A stretch of 64,000 bases of DNA from Jiella flava (GCF_017349315.1 NZ_JAFMPP010000001.1:62001-126000); one strand, 5' to 3'. Positions 9,416-18,512 are shown, numbered from the stretch's first letter. Notes: generated from the letters alone by a model not told the origin. Numbers and translations are program-made.

Positions 9416-10725
9416 CCCACAGGCTCCGGCTTGGCCTGCGGCTTTTGATAAGGCTTGGCGACATGCCAATGGATCACCGGCATCGCCGGCTTGAAACCGC
9501 GAAATGGGCCGACCTTTTCCGCCCGGTCGATCTGCGCCCGCATCAACTCGCCGCCATGGCGGGCGTGCAAGTCGATGAGGATCGCTTCGGATTCCAGCGT
9601 GACCGCGTGGGCGACCATCCGCCCGCCAGGCTTCAACGCGCTCCAGGCCGCTTCGAAGACACCGTCCGAAAGACCGCCGCCGATGAAGATCGCATCCGGC
9701 GCGTCGAGCCCGGCCAGCGCTTCGGGCGCCCGCCCTTCGACGATCAACAGTTCCGGCACGCCGAGGGTCGAGGCATTTTCGGCGATCATCGCCGCCCGCT
9801 CCGGCTTCAGCTCGATGGCGATGGCGCGCATGCGCGCAGCGGCGCGCAACCATTCGACGGCAACCGAGCCGGCGCCCGCACCGACGTCCCACAACAGCGC
9901 GCCGGGCATCGGCTCCAGCGCCGCGATCGCCAACGCCCGCAGCATGCGCTTGGTCATCTTGCCGTCGTGAATGAAGGCGTCATCCGGCAGGCCGGCGACG
10001 GCCGGGCGCGGCGTCGCGGCGCGCCCGGCGACGCAATCGACGGCGACGATGTTGAGATCGGCCTCATCAGTCAGGTCATAGCCGGCCGCGACGGTCTCGC
10101 GCCGCCTCTCCTTTGAACCGCCGAGATGCTCCAGCACGGTCAGCCGGCTCTGGCCAAAGCCCCGGCTGGTGAGGAGCCGCGCGATCTCTCGAGGCGACGC
10201 CGCATCGGCGGACAGAACCAACAACCGTTCGCCGGGGAACAGATGGCGCGAGAGCTGATCCACCGGCCGGCCGTGAACGGTGAGACAGGCGGCATTCTGC
10301 AGCGGCCAGCCAAGCTTGGCCGCGGCCAGGGAAAAAGCCGAGGGCGCACTGAGAACGCGCATCTCGGCGGCCTCGATGTGCCGGGCCAACGTCGCTCCGA
10401 CTCCGAACCACATCGGGTCGCCGGTGGCGAGCACCACGGTTGGCGTGCCGGCGCGCTGCAGGAGGCGATCGAGCGCGTCCACGAAGGGCTTATCCCAGAG
10501 GAACGTTTCAGCGTGGGTATCGCCAAGCATGGCGAGATGGCGCTCGCCGCCAAAGATGGTCTTGGCCGCGTCGAGAGCGTCGAGCGCATCGCCGGTCAAT
10601 GAGGCAAGGCCGGCATCGCCGATGCCGATGATCGTCAGCCAGGGCTCGGCGGCTGAAGAAGCGGCCCGTTCGTCGTCTGATGGCCCGGACGCGCCGGACA
10701 GCCAGGGGCGGACCGGATCGCTCAT
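9412..10725 (-). CDS. cobL: Precorrin-6Y C5,15-methyltransferase, decarboxylating (CobL; CbiE-CbiT fusion)
   Basis: A 437-residue two-domain enzyme. After a variable 28-residue lead, the CbiE-like tetrapyrrole methylase begins at LTIIGIGDAGLASLTGDA and includes VVLATGDPMWFGVG and SAPSAFSLAAAKLGW. From about residue 240 the CbiT-like Rossmann methyltransferase shows DDAFIHDGKMTKRMLRALA and the SAM loop LWDVGAGAGSVAVEW. It methylates C5 and C15 and removes the C12 acetate carboxyl. The start overlaps the stop of the upstream cobH-type gene by 4 bp. Confidence 0.95.
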   Translation of the reverse strand: MSDPVRPWLSGASGPSDDERAASSAAEPWLTIIGIGDAGLASLTGDALDALDAAKTIFGGERHLAMLGDTHAETFLWDKPFVDALDRLLQRAGTPTVVLATGDPMWFGVGATLARHIEAAEMRVLSAPSAFSLAAAKLGWPLQNAACLTVHGRPVDQLSRHLFPGERLLVLSADAASPREIARLLTSRGFGQSRLTVLEHLGGSKERRRETVAAGYDLTDEADLNIVAVDCVAGRAATPRPAVAGLPDDAFIHDGKMTKRMLRALAIAALEPMPGALLWDVGAGAGSVAVEWLRAAARMRAIAIELKPERAAMIAENASTLGVPELLIVEGRAPEALAGLDAPDAIFIGGGLSDGVFEAAWSALKPGGRMVAHAVTLESEAILIDLHARHGGELMRAQIDRAEKVGPFRGFKPAMPVIHWHVAKPYQKPQAKPEPVG

Positions 10726-12305
10726 CTCTCCTCCGTGCCGATGGCAAGCGCGTTGACCACGGCGGCCGCGAGCGCCGAACCGCCGAGACGGCCGGACAGG
10801 GTGACGAAGGGCACACCGCGGGAGTCGGCGAGAAGCGCCGCCTTGGATTCGGCCGCGCCGACGAAGCCGACCGGCAGGCCGATGATCAGCGCCGGGCGCG
10901 GCGCACCGTCGTCCAGCCGCTCGAGCAGTCGAAACAGCGCCGTCGGGGCATTGCCGATAGCGACGATCGCGCCTTCGAGGAGGTCATCGCCCCACAGATC
11001 GACCTGAGCCGCCGAGCGGGTGGTGCCCTCGCGCTCGGCGATGCGCCGGGTGCGCGGGTCGGTCAGCCGGCAGACGATCTTGTTCTGCTGCTTCAGATTG
11101 GCGCTGATGATGCCGTGGGCGACCATTTCGGAGTCGCACAGGATCGGCGCACCGGCATCGAGCGCCGCGCGGCCGGCGGCAACCGCACCCTCAAAAATCG
11201 TCAAAGAAGAGACGATATCGGTCATGCCGCAGGCATGGATCATCCGCACCGCGATCGGTTCGGCCTCGTCCGGGATGCCGGACAAGTCGGCCTCGTCGCG
11301 GATGATCCGGAAGCTCTCGGCGTAGATCGCCGCCGGATCGCGCAGGTAACCGCCGGCGACGCCGTTGGCGAAAGCCTCGACGCCGCCCTCGCCGGACTTG
11401 TCCGCGACGAGATTGGCCTCCTGCAACTGATCGAGACCGACGATCCAGCCTTCTTCGCCGAGGATCACGCCAAGATCGTCCTCGCCGAGATGGCGCGGCA
11501 CATCGAGCAGCGGGAAAAACCGATCCGCGGCATCAAGCCGGGCGAAGAGTTCGGCGAGCGTGTCGACCTGGGCTTCGTCGAGACAGGTCTTTTCGCCGCG
11601 ATCGATGTCGACGAGGCTTGGATAGATTTCAGCGAGCACGATGGGCGCTTCGATCGCCTCGGCAAACCGCGTCTCGAACGGCCAGACGGCAATCTTGCCG
11701 GCAAATTCGGGATCGGCCCGCAGCTGCTGCAGGCGGGCAAGGCCGGTGATCGCCTGGCTGCCGACAGAGCCGGTGAAATTCAGCTTCCAGACCGGCTGAG
11801 CCTTGCCGGTGCGCGCCTCGCACAAGCGCTTTTCGGGCAGCGCCGTCGGATAAGGATCGGGCTTGGTGACCGACAGACCCGGCACCTCCTGATGCATCGG
11901 GCGGCCCCAATACATCGGCGCGAAGGCGAGCTTTTCGCGATTGAGCCGCCCGGTGACTTCAAAGCGGTTGGAGAAGTTGTCATCGCGGTCCTGCATCGCC
12001 TCGCCGAAATAGGCCCACAAGGCCTGCCAGCCGCCCTCGCCGGCGATCACCGTCGAGGCCCCGCGCGGATAGCCCAGCGGGAAATCGAAGCCGCAGAACA
12101 CGGTCTTGTCATCGGCGAGCGCATCGCGCAGGAACTGACGCAGCCGCGCCATCGCCGCCGCGCGGGTCGGCGGATTGACGGTCTCGATCATCCGGATGCC
12201 GCCCGCAGCGCGCTCGGCAAGGGCGATCCAGATCGAATCCTTGCCGGTGGTCGGCGTATTGGAGGCCGACCAGTCGATGATGGCGTAGCGGTCGAAAAGG
12301 GGCAT
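10722..12305 (-). CDS. cobH: DUF429-like (RNase H-fold) domain fused to precorrin-8X methylmutase (CobH/CbiC)
   Basis: A 527-residue protein. Residues 320-527 are a complete CobH/CbiC: YAESFRIIRDEADL, the catalytic His in VRMIHACGMTD (about residue 357), ILCDSEMVAHGI, IVAIGNAPTALF and GLPVGFVGAAESK. This half migrates the C11 methyl to C12, giving (cobalt-)hydrogenobyrinate. Residues 1 to about 310 are not part of normal CobH (about 210 residues). They begin FDRYAIIDWSASNTPTTG and contain FCGFDFPLGYPRG, VWPFETRF and AEIYPSL, then DEAQVDTLAELFARLDAAD. This layout resembles the DUF429 predicted nuclease superfamily (RNase H-like fold), an assignment made by eye. Its role in corrin synthesis is unknown. 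There is no stop or frameshift between the halves. Confidence 0.85.
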   Translation of the reverse strand: MPLFDRYAIIDWSASNTPTTGKDSIWIALAERAAGGIRMIETVNPPTRAAAMARLRQFLRDALADDKTVFCGFDFPLGYPRGASTVIAGEGGWQALWAYFGEAMQDRDDNFSNRFEVTGRLNREKLAFAPMYWGRPMHQEVPGLSVTKPDPYPTALPEKRLCEARTGKAQPVWKLNFTGSVGSQAITGLARLQQLRADPEFAGKIAVWPFETRFAEAIEAPIVLAEIYPSLVDIDRGEKTCLDEAQVDTLAELFARLDAADRFFPLLDVPRHLGEDDLGVILGEEGWIVGLDQLQEANLVADKSGEGGVEAFANGVAGGYLRDPAAIYAESFRIIRDEADLSGIPDEAEPIAVRMIHACGMTDIVSSLTIFEGAVAAGRAALDAGAPILCDSEMVAHGIISANLKQQNKIVCRLTDPRTRRIAEREGTTRSAAQVDLWGDDLLEGAIVAIGNAPTALFRLLERLDDGAPRPALIIGLPVGFVGAAESKAALLADSRGVPFVTLSGRLGGSALAAAVVNALAIGTEER

Positions 12306-12340
12306 GGTCCTGTGTCGTCTCGTCTGTTCAGGCGCCGTAT

Positions 12341-13477
12341 CTAGCGCATCGACCGCGGGCCGAGCGGGTGATCGGCATGCGGATAAGGATGGTGATGGTG
12401 GCCATGCCCGTGGTCGTGGGAATGGCCCTGCCCATGCGCATGCCCGTGATCATGGGCGTGATGATGACCATGATCACCGTGATGGTGATGATCGTCGTGA
12501 TCATGCCCGTGATGATGGTGCGCGTGATCACCATGGGAATGGCCGTGGTCAGCCTTTTGCCGAGGCGTCTGTGGGCCAGCCGTGCCGCGATACTCGCTGT
12601 CGTCGGAAAAGCCGATTCCCTCGACGTGATGGTGATGGCTCTCCTGGACGAGCCCGACCTCTGCCTCGAAGCCGAGCATCTGCTCGCGATATTTGCAGAG
12701 CTGGCAATTCATGTTGTTGGTGCCTTCGAGGATCTCGGTCAGGCGATCGACGAAGGTCTCGACCACCAGATCCTGGGCACCGATATAGGAGGCCTTGAGA
12801 AAATTCAGCTCCGGATGGGCTGCGGCAACGGCGTCCGTCGCATCGTAGATCCGCCGGACCAAGATGCCGGTGAAGAGGAAATACGGGAAGACGACGATCC
12901 GCCGGTAACCGAGCTTGGCCGCATGGGTCAGCCCGGGCTCGACCAATGGGAAGGTCACGCCCGAATAGCAGGTCTCGCCCCAGCCGAAGCCGAAGCTCTC
13001 CCACAGCATCCGCATGACCTTGGCGACGTTGGAGTTGGCGTCGGGATCGGAAGCCCCGCGCCCGACGACGACGAGCATCGTGTCGTGTAGCGGCTCGCCC
13101 TCACGCCAGCCATCGGCCATCAGGCATTCCTTGATCCGCTCGCCGGCGGCCCGCAGCATCTTCAAATCGATGCCGAGTTCGCGGCCATAGGTGATCGTGA
13201 TGCCGGTCTCGGCAGCGTAGGTGTTGAGCACCGAGGGAATGTCGTTCTTGGCATGGCCGGCAGCAAACAGCATGCCGGGCAACGCCATGATTTCGCTCGC
13301 GCCCTCCTTCCGCAGGCGATCAAGCCCGTCGCGGATGATCGGCTTGGCAAATTCCAGATAACCGTAATCGGTTGTCCAGTCGGGCAGACGCGCTTTCAGC
13401 TTTTCGGCAAGGCTGGCGAATTCCTGCACCGCCCCGCGATCCCGGCTGCCATGGCCGCACAGCATCAACGCTTTCAT
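12341..13477 (-). CDS. cbiX: Sirohydrochlorin cobaltochelatase CbiX with Fe-S motif and histidine-rich tail
   Basis: A 378-residue chelatase that inserts cobalt into sirohydrochlorin, the committing step of the early-cobalt route. Residues 1-240 carry the CbiX fold: MLCGHGSRD at the start, PGMLFAAGHAKNDIPS with the metal-binding His, and VVVGRGASDPDANSN. At residue 256 lies MNCQLC, the MxCxxC motif known in long CbiX proteins to hold a 4Fe-4S centre. Residues 311-370 hold 32 histidines interspersed with Asp and Gly, plus an earlier HHHH, suggesting cobalt storage or delivery. The ATG at 13477 gives the family start (MKALMLCGHGS); the frame stays open upstream but is not conserved. First gene of the cob operon, 35 bp before the cobH fusion. 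Confidence 0.93.
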   Translation of the reverse strand: MKALMLCGHGSRDRGAVQEFASLAEKLKARLPDWTTDYGYLEFAKPIIRDGLDRLRKEGASEIMALPGMLFAAGHAKNDIPSVLNTYAAETGITITYGRELGIDLKMLRAAGERIKECLMADGWREGEPLHDTMLVVVGRGASDPDANSNVAKVMRMLWESFGFGWGETCYSGVTFPLVEPGLTHAAKLGYRRIVVFPYFLFTGILVRRIYDATDAVAAAHPELNFLKASYIGAQDLVVETFVDRLTEILEGTNNMNCQLCKYREQMLGFEAEVGLVQESHHHHVEGIGFSDDSEYRGTAGPQTPRQKADHGHSHGDHAHHHHGHDHDDHHHHGDHGHHHAHDHGHAHGQGHSHDHGHGHHHHPYPHADHPLGPRSMR

Positions 13478-13489
13478 GACTGTCTCCGA

Positions 13490-13630
13490 TCCTCCTGTCC
13501 CTGCACGACGCCGGAGGATCCACCGCCCCGATCTCGCGGGGGCCGGCGAATCATTCCGACAGCTCCGTCTTGGTCCCCTATTTGGGTCAACCGCACCGGA
13601 ATCGCTTTCAACCCCATCGCGGGGGCACCG
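13490..13630 (-). promoter_or_regulatory. cbiX leader with resemblance to the 5' half of a cobalamin riboswitch
   Basis: Read on the minus strand from 13629, the leader starts GGTGCCCCCGCGATGGGGTT, followed by GAAAGCGATTCCGGTGCGG and later CGGAGCTGTC. This parallels the order of conserved blocks in the 5' half of AdoCbl riboswitches (GGTGCC, GAAAGGGAA, CGGTG, GCTGCC). The canonical CCCCGCAACTGT core does not follow directly, and no clear GCCACTG or B12 box is found before the start codon. It is therefore either a decayed or divergent riboswitch or a chance likeness. Its place directly upstream of a corrin operon makes the reading attractive. Confidence 0.35.
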
Positions 13631-13649
13631 TCGTTTCGTGAGCCATGGC

Positions 13650-13819
13650 CTAGTGGTCCGATTCCGACATTTGATATCGTGTTGTGGAGACTGTTCAGCC
13701 AATATCGGAATCGAAATGACCACGAGCCAAGATTATGATCCTTGTGGATTTTTCGAATTTGACATTTGATTCAACGGACGATCCCAACTGGGATTCAAAT
13801 GTCAAATTCAATCCACTAG
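13650..13819. repeat. MITE-like palindromic element, full-length copy A (170 bp)
   Basis: The element begins CTAGTGG and ends CCACTAG, with imperfect terminal inverted repeats of about 25 bp (19 of 25 match, by eye). It folds as two hairpins. The left one pairs GTGGTCCGATTCCGA with its complement near 13700-13722. The right one has perfect 15-bp arms, GAATTTGACATTTGA and TCAAATGTCAAATTC. About 165 bp aligns with the copy at 23150-23319. No transposase is encoded. The CTAG ends fit TA-targeting transposition (IS630/Tc1-like), but the parent element is not in the window. Confidence 0.8.
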
Positions 13820-13924
13820 AGGGGAATTGCCGCGCGGTCAAACCAGGTCGTGGCGGCGGCATCGCGGGCTGGCGGCCACGACTAAGCGTGGCGTGGAGCC
13901 GTGCAGCGGTGCCGAAGCTACCCT

Positions 13925-15850
13925 TCAGATATGGCTTGGCTCCGCGTTCCACGTTGCAAGCCATCGATCGAAGGCCTCAAACGGCATAGGCCGAGCGAAG
14001 TGATAGCCCTGAAACTTGTGATAGCCAAGCTCTTCGAGACTTGAGACTTGATCGTCGTCCTCCACGCCCTCGGCGATGCAGGGCAGCCCCACCGACGAGC
14101 ACAGCGCCAGGATCGAGCGCAGCAACGCAGCGCCATTTTGGGATTTGTAGTCGCGCACGAAACTACGGTCGATCTTCACCCGATCGATCGACAGACGATG
14201 CAGATAGCTCAGGCTCGAATAGCCGGTCCCGAAATCGTCGAGGGCGATTTCGCAGTCGAGCGAGCGCAAGAGAATGATCGTGCTCTCGGCGATCTCGAAA
14301 TCGCGCATGAGCACCGTCTCGGTCAGTTCGAAGATCAGCTTGTACGACGGCAGGCCAGACTTGAGCACGCGGGCGACGATCGACAGCACCGTCATCGAAT
14401 TGGTCAGGTCGTGGGCTGACAGGTTGAACGACAGCTTGATCGCCGGCGGCAGGCGCGCGGCAATCGCCAGCGCCTTGTCGAGCAGCGTCAATGTCACCTC
14501 GTGCATCATGCCCATCCGCTCGGCGACGGCGATAAAGAGATCGGGCCGAACGTCACCGAGAACCGGACTTTTCCAGCGCGCCAGAACTTCCACGGCAACG
14601 ATTTCATCCCGTCGCAGATCGATGATGGGCTGCAAGACGAGCTGCAGCTCGTTGACCAAGTTCGCTTGGCGCAGGGCTGATTCGATTTCCCGGGTCGAAC
14701 GAACCTTGGCTTCATGTTCGAAGGAATAGGCGGTGACGGCGCTGCGCCGCTCGGCCTTGCAGCTGTGAACGACGAACGCCGTACGGCCGAATAGAGAGTC
14801 GGCACTTTCGTCGGCACCGAGCGTGGCCAGCCCGCAGGATGCCGTAACCCGCAGGTTCAACCCGGCGACCTCGAAGGGAAGGGTCATCGCGTTGCACACT
14901 CTCTCTCCGATGGCACGACCGGCAGATTCGTCGCTCTCGACCAGAAAGGCAAACTCGTCACCACCGAGGCGAGCGACAACGATGCTGTCGTCCACAACCG
15001 CCCGCAACCGTTGGGCAACCGCTTGCAGAAGCTTGTCGCCGACGATGTAGCCGTGGACATCGTTGATCAGCTTGAACCGATCGAGACCGACGATACCCAG
15101 CGTCAGGGGCTTTCCGGCGGCGACAGCCGCGTTGATCCGATTCTCAAGGACTTCGAAGAAAAACCGGCGGTTTGGGATCTCGGTCAAAAGATCGGTGTGG
15201 GCAAGCTGGAGATTGGCATGACTGAGGGTCTCAGCCGTCTCCATCGACTGCACCGACTGCCGAAAACTTTCGAAGCTGTTCAGCATGACCTTGATCATCA
15301 CCGCGATCACGAGGGCGAGATTGAAGCTGATCGTAAGATGTTCGGCGCCGCCGTCATTCAGGAAGATGAACAGAGGTGGAACGACCACCACGGCGCTGAC
15401 GATCAGAGCCGCCTGCGGGAGCAGGGTTAGCGACAAGATGCAACCGATCACCGTGATCGCCGAGAACACCATCACATGGGCTTCTGTGGTTTTGTCGCCG
15501 TAACGTGTCAAAGCCAGGGCCCAGAAAACATAGATGGCCGAAACGACGGCCGACAGGATGATCGCCCGACGCAATTTGCTCCTGGCTGCCTCAGCCGACA
15601 TGCTTTCCACATTCGGGCGGATCCAGAAAAACGTGCGCGCCAAGAACGCCGACAGCATCAAGACCGGCATAAATATGGTCAGCGTCAGGGGCGCCTGATC
15701 CCTGAAACTGTAAGCAATTGAGGCGATATTGATGGCGAGGAAGGCATAGAGCAATGGCAGTTGCGGACGCAACTCGTGCAATTGCGAGACGAACATGCGG
15801 TCACCGACGTTGCGCAAGCTAAACCAATCGGCGGCCTCACTGAACCTCAT
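13925..15850 (-). CDS. Membrane-anchored GGDEF-EAL protein (c-di-GMP cyclase/phosphodiesterase)
   Basis: A 641-residue protein with about six transmembrane segments (residues 30-195) and no extracellular sensor domain of size. The GGDEF domain spans about 215-380 with an intact GGDEF signature at 296-300, so cyclase activity is possible; no RxxD inhibitory site is seen before it. The EAL domain spans about 400-640: the signature reads EVL instead of EAL (the metal-ligand Glu is kept), with FNLSAHDL, FELTET, LDDFGTGYSSLSYL and KIDRSFV present. The start at 15850 is chosen for the GGAAGAAG upstream; a start at 15910 is possible. Net activity cannot be predicted. Confidence 0.92.
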   Translation of the reverse strand: MRFSEAADWFSLRNVGDRMFVSQLHELRPQLPLLYAFLAINIASIAYSFRDQAPLTLTIFMPVLMLSAFLARTFFWIRPNVESMSAEAARSKLRRAIILSAVVSAIYVFWALALTRYGDKTTEAHVMVFSAITVIGCILSLTLLPQAALIVSAVVVVPPLFIFLNDGGAEHLTISFNLALVIAVMIKVMLNSFESFRQSVQSMETAETLSHANLQLAHTDLLTEIPNRRFFFEVLENRINAAVAAGKPLTLGIVGLDRFKLINDVHGYIVGDKLLQAVAQRLRAVVDDSIVVARLGGDEFAFLVESDESAGRAIGERVCNAMTLPFEVAGLNLRVTASCGLATLGADESADSLFGRTAFVVHSCKAERRSAVTAYSFEHEAKVRSTREIESALRQANLVNELQLVLQPIIDLRRDEIVAVEVLARWKSPVLGDVRPDLFIAVAERMGMMHEVTLTLLDKALAIAARLPPAIKLSFNLSAHDLTNSMTVLSIVARVLKSGLPSYKLIFELTETVLMRDFEIAESTIILLRSLDCEIALDDFGTGYSSLSYLHRLSIDRVKIDRSFVRDYKSQNGAALLRSILALCSSVGLPCIAEGVEDDDQVSSLEELGYHKFQGYHFARPMPFEAFDRWLATWNAEPSHI

Positions 15851-16146
15851 GACATCTTCTTCCGGGAAATACACGCCAGCGCAACCAATAAGGCATATGT
15901 CAAACCACACTTAAATAAGCGTAAATCAGCGAAACATCCGCGATAATCATGCTTGTCATCGCGCGAATTTGAGTCAGCCCACAAGAAATTCTGGCGGCTC
16001 TAAGCGCACCGCGTTCCGCCTCGCTGGATTCGACGGTATATGCGATGCCACGCCACAGCGAAGACGCGTCTTGCCATCTCCTGCCGACCATGTTCGTCCG
16101 AGTTTGCGAGGCTCATTTCAGCCCTGCCTCCAATTTTACGGACGTC

Positions 16147-16890
16147 ATGCCAATCGACATTCTGGTTCTTCTTGTCGCCGTCGCTTTCGTCGCCGGTTAT
16201 GTCGACGCGGTCGCAGGCGGTGGCGGTCTGATCACCATCCCGGCGCTGCTTTTGGCGGGGGTTCCGCCGCTGACGGCGCTCGGCACCAACAAGGTGCAGG
16301 CGATCTTCGGATCGGCGTCAGCGACCTACGCTTATGCCGCCAAGGGCCATATGAATCTGCGCCGGCAGGCTCCGATGGCAGTCTTGTCCTTCGCCGGCTC
16401 GTGTCTCGGCGCGGTCGCGGCCCGCAGCGTGCCGACGGCGATCCTGCAAGTCGGCCTGCCGTTTCTGCTGATCGCCATCGCCCTGCTCTTCGCCTTCAAG
16501 CCGGGCCTCTCCGACGTCGATGCCGAGCGACGACTGTCGCCAGCGGTGTTCGCCTTCCCGCTGGTCCCGCTGATCGGCGCCTATGACGGCCTGTTCGGGC
16601 CCGGCACCGGTTCGTTCTTCATGCTCGCCTTCGTTGCGCTCGCCGGCTACGGCGTTTTGAAGGCGACGGCCCATACCAAGCTTCTCAACTTCGCCTCCAA
16701 TCTCGGCGGCTTCGCCGTCTTCACACTCTCTGGTTCGGTGATCTGGCAGGTCGGCCTGGCAATGGGCATCGCGCAGTTCGTCGGCGCCCGGCTCGGCGCG
16801 ATGACGGCGATGCGCTTCGGCTCGAAACTGATCCGCCCGCTGCTCGTCGTGGTGTGCCTCGCGCTGGCCATCAAGCTGCTCTGGACCTAA
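16147..16890 (+). CDS. TSUP family membrane permease (TauE/SafE-like)
   Basis: A 247-residue protein with about eight hydrophobic helices. It carries the two half-repeats typical of TauE/SafE permeases: [22 protein letters not shown] with [11 protein letters not shown] in the first, and [19 protein letters not shown] with [12 protein letters not shown] in the second. The start at 16147 gives the usual short N-terminus (MPIDILVLL). The family exports sulfite, sulfoacetate or related organosulfur anions; the substrate here is unknown. It lies 37 bp before cobQ on the same strand and may be cotranscribed, although a link to cobalamin is not established. Confidence 0.9.
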   Translation: MPIDILVLLVAVAFVAGYVDAVAGGGGLITIPALLLAGVPPLTALGTNKVQAIFGSASATYAYAAKGHMNLRRQAPMAVLSFAGSCLGAVAARSVPTAILQVGLPFLLIAIALLFAFKPGLSDVDAERRLSPAVFAFPLVPLIGAYDGLFGPGTGSFFMLAFVALAGYGVLKATAHTKLLNFASNLGGFAVFTLSGSVIWQVGLAMGIAQFVGARLGAMTAMRFGSKLIRPLLVVVCLALAIKLLWT

Positions 16891-16927
16891 AGGAGATCGG
16901 CGGCAGCGACACGGAGGGTGCGCAGCA

Positions 16928-18412
16928 ATGGCGACACGAACACCGGCGATCATGCTGCAAGGAACCGGCTCCGACGTCGGCAAATCGGTGCTGGTTGCCG
17001 GGCTCTGCCGGCTTTTTGCCAATCGCGGGCTGACGGTGCGTCCCTTCAAACCGCAGAACATGTCGAACAACGCCGCCGTCGCCGTCATTCCCGGCACGAC
17101 CGATTTCGGCGAGATCGGCCGGGCCCAGTGGCTGCAGGCGCTGGCCTGCCGCACCCCGCCAAACGTCGACATGAACCCGGTGCTGCTCAAGCCGCAATCG
17201 GAGACCGGCAGCCAGATCGTCCTTGCCGGCAAGGTCGCGGGCGCGGCCCGCGGCCGCGAATATCAGGCGCTGAAGGCGACCTTTCTCGACACGGTCCTCG
17301 CCAGCTTCGAGCGACTCGCGGACCATGCCGATCTCGTCGTCGTCGAGGGCGCCGGCTCGGCCGCCGAGATCAATCTGAGAGCCAACGACATCGCCAATAT
17401 GGGCTTTGCCCGCGCCGCCGACGTGCCGGTGATGCTTGTCGGCGACATCGATCGCGGCGGGGTGATCGCCTCGCTGGTCGGCACCCATGCGATCCTTGAC
17501 GGCGCCGATCGGAGGATGGTGAAGGGCTATCTGATCAACCGGTTTCGCGGCGATGTGACACTGTTCGACGACGGGGTCGCGGCGATCACAGACTTCACTG
17601 GCTGGCCCTGCCTCGGCGTCGTGCCGCATCTTGCCGCCGCCGCGCGGCTGCCGGCAGAAGATTCCGTCGCGCTGGAGCGGCCGGCGCAGCCGGTGAAAGC
17701 CGGCGCGCGCCTCAAGGTGGCGGTGCCGGTGATCGGCCGGATCGCCAATTTCGACGATCTCGATCCGCTCGTGGCCGAACCCGAGGTCGCCGTCGTCTTC
17801 GTGCGGCCCGGCGATCCGCTGCCGGCCGATGCCGGGCTGATCGTCCTGCCCGGTTCGAAATCGACCATCGCCGATCTTCGCGTGGTCCGGGCCAATGACT
17901 GGGATCGCCAGATCGCCGATCACGTCGCCCGCGGCGGCCATGTCGTCGGCCTTTGCGGCGGCTATCAGATGCTCGGAACGCAGGTCCGCGATCCTGACGG
18001 CATCGAGGGTGAGGAGCGCGCGGCCGAAGGGCTCGGCCTTCTTGCGGTCGAGACGGTGCTGCTTCCGGCCAAGACCGTCCGCCCGAGTCGTGCCATGACG
18101 CCCGACGGGCTGGCGCTCGAGGGCTACGAGATCCATCTCGGCCGCACCCATGGCCCCGATTGTGCCCGTCCGACGGCGATCCTCGACGGCGAAGCGGACG
18201 GCGCGAGCACGGCCAACGGCCGCATCATCGGCACCTATCTGCATGGCCTGTTCGTTGCGGACGATTTTCGCCGTGCCTTTCTGGCCCGCTTCGGGATTAC
18301 CAGCAGCGGCGGCTATCGCCAGTCGGTCGATGCCGCCCTCGATGAGATCGCCGCGGCGCTGGATCGACATGTCGACATCGAGACCCTGCTGGCGATCGCG
18401 CACGATCGATGA
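16928..18412 (+). CDS. cobQ: Cobyric acid synthase CobQ
   Basis: A 494-residue glutamine-dependent amidotransferase that amidates the b, d, e and g carboxylates of adenosyl-cob(III)yrinic a,c-diamide. The N-terminal dethiobiotin-synthase-like ATPase shows the P-loop GTGSDVGKS and the strongly conserved [27 protein letters not shown] is also diagnostic. The C-terminal class I glutaminase domain has the nucleophile Cys in [12 protein letters not shown] and the His/Glu region near [10 protein letters not shown]. It is separate from the ring-contraction operon and on the opposite strand. It probably shares a transcript with the TSUP permease upstream. Confidence 0.96.
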   Translation: MATRTPAIMLQGTGSDVGKSVLVAGLCRLFANRGLTVRPFKPQNMSNNAAVAVIPGTTDFGEIGRAQWLQALACRTPPNVDMNPVLLKPQSETGSQIVLAGKVAGAARGREYQALKATFLDTVLASFERLADHADLVVVEGAGSAAEINLRANDIANMGFARAADVPVMLVGDIDRGGVIASLVGTHAILDGADRRMVKGYLINRFRGDVTLFDDGVAAITDFTGWPCLGVVPHLAAAARLPAEDSVALERPAQPVKAGARLKVAVPVIGRIANFDDLDPLVAEPEVAVVFVRPGDPLPADAGLIVLPGSKSTIADLRVVRANDWDRQIADHVARGGHVVGLCGGYQMLGTQVRDPDGIEGEERAAEGLGLLAVETVLLPAKTVRPSRAMTPDGLALEGYEIHLGRTHGPDCARPTAILDGEADGASTANGRIIGTYLHGLFVADDFRRAFLARFGITSSGGYRQSVDAALDEIAAALDRHVDIETLLAIAHDR

Positions 18413-18512
18413 ACGAGTTGCGGCCGAACCGCCGCGGCATCGGCCGCAGAACCCTATGACATGCGGAGAAAAACCCGCCGGCCGGACACCGACGGACGGG
18501 CCGAGAGGTGCG

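Noticed and set aside
10680-12344. A 554-residue open frame on the plus strand
   Set aside because: Antisense to the cobH fusion; composition is typical of a third-position-GC shadow and no family is recognisable.
12368-13090. A methionine- and valine-rich frame resembling a membrane protein
   Set aside because: It is the complement of the histidine-coding run of cbiX; the apparent membrane character comes from ATG/GTG codons opposite CAT/CAC.
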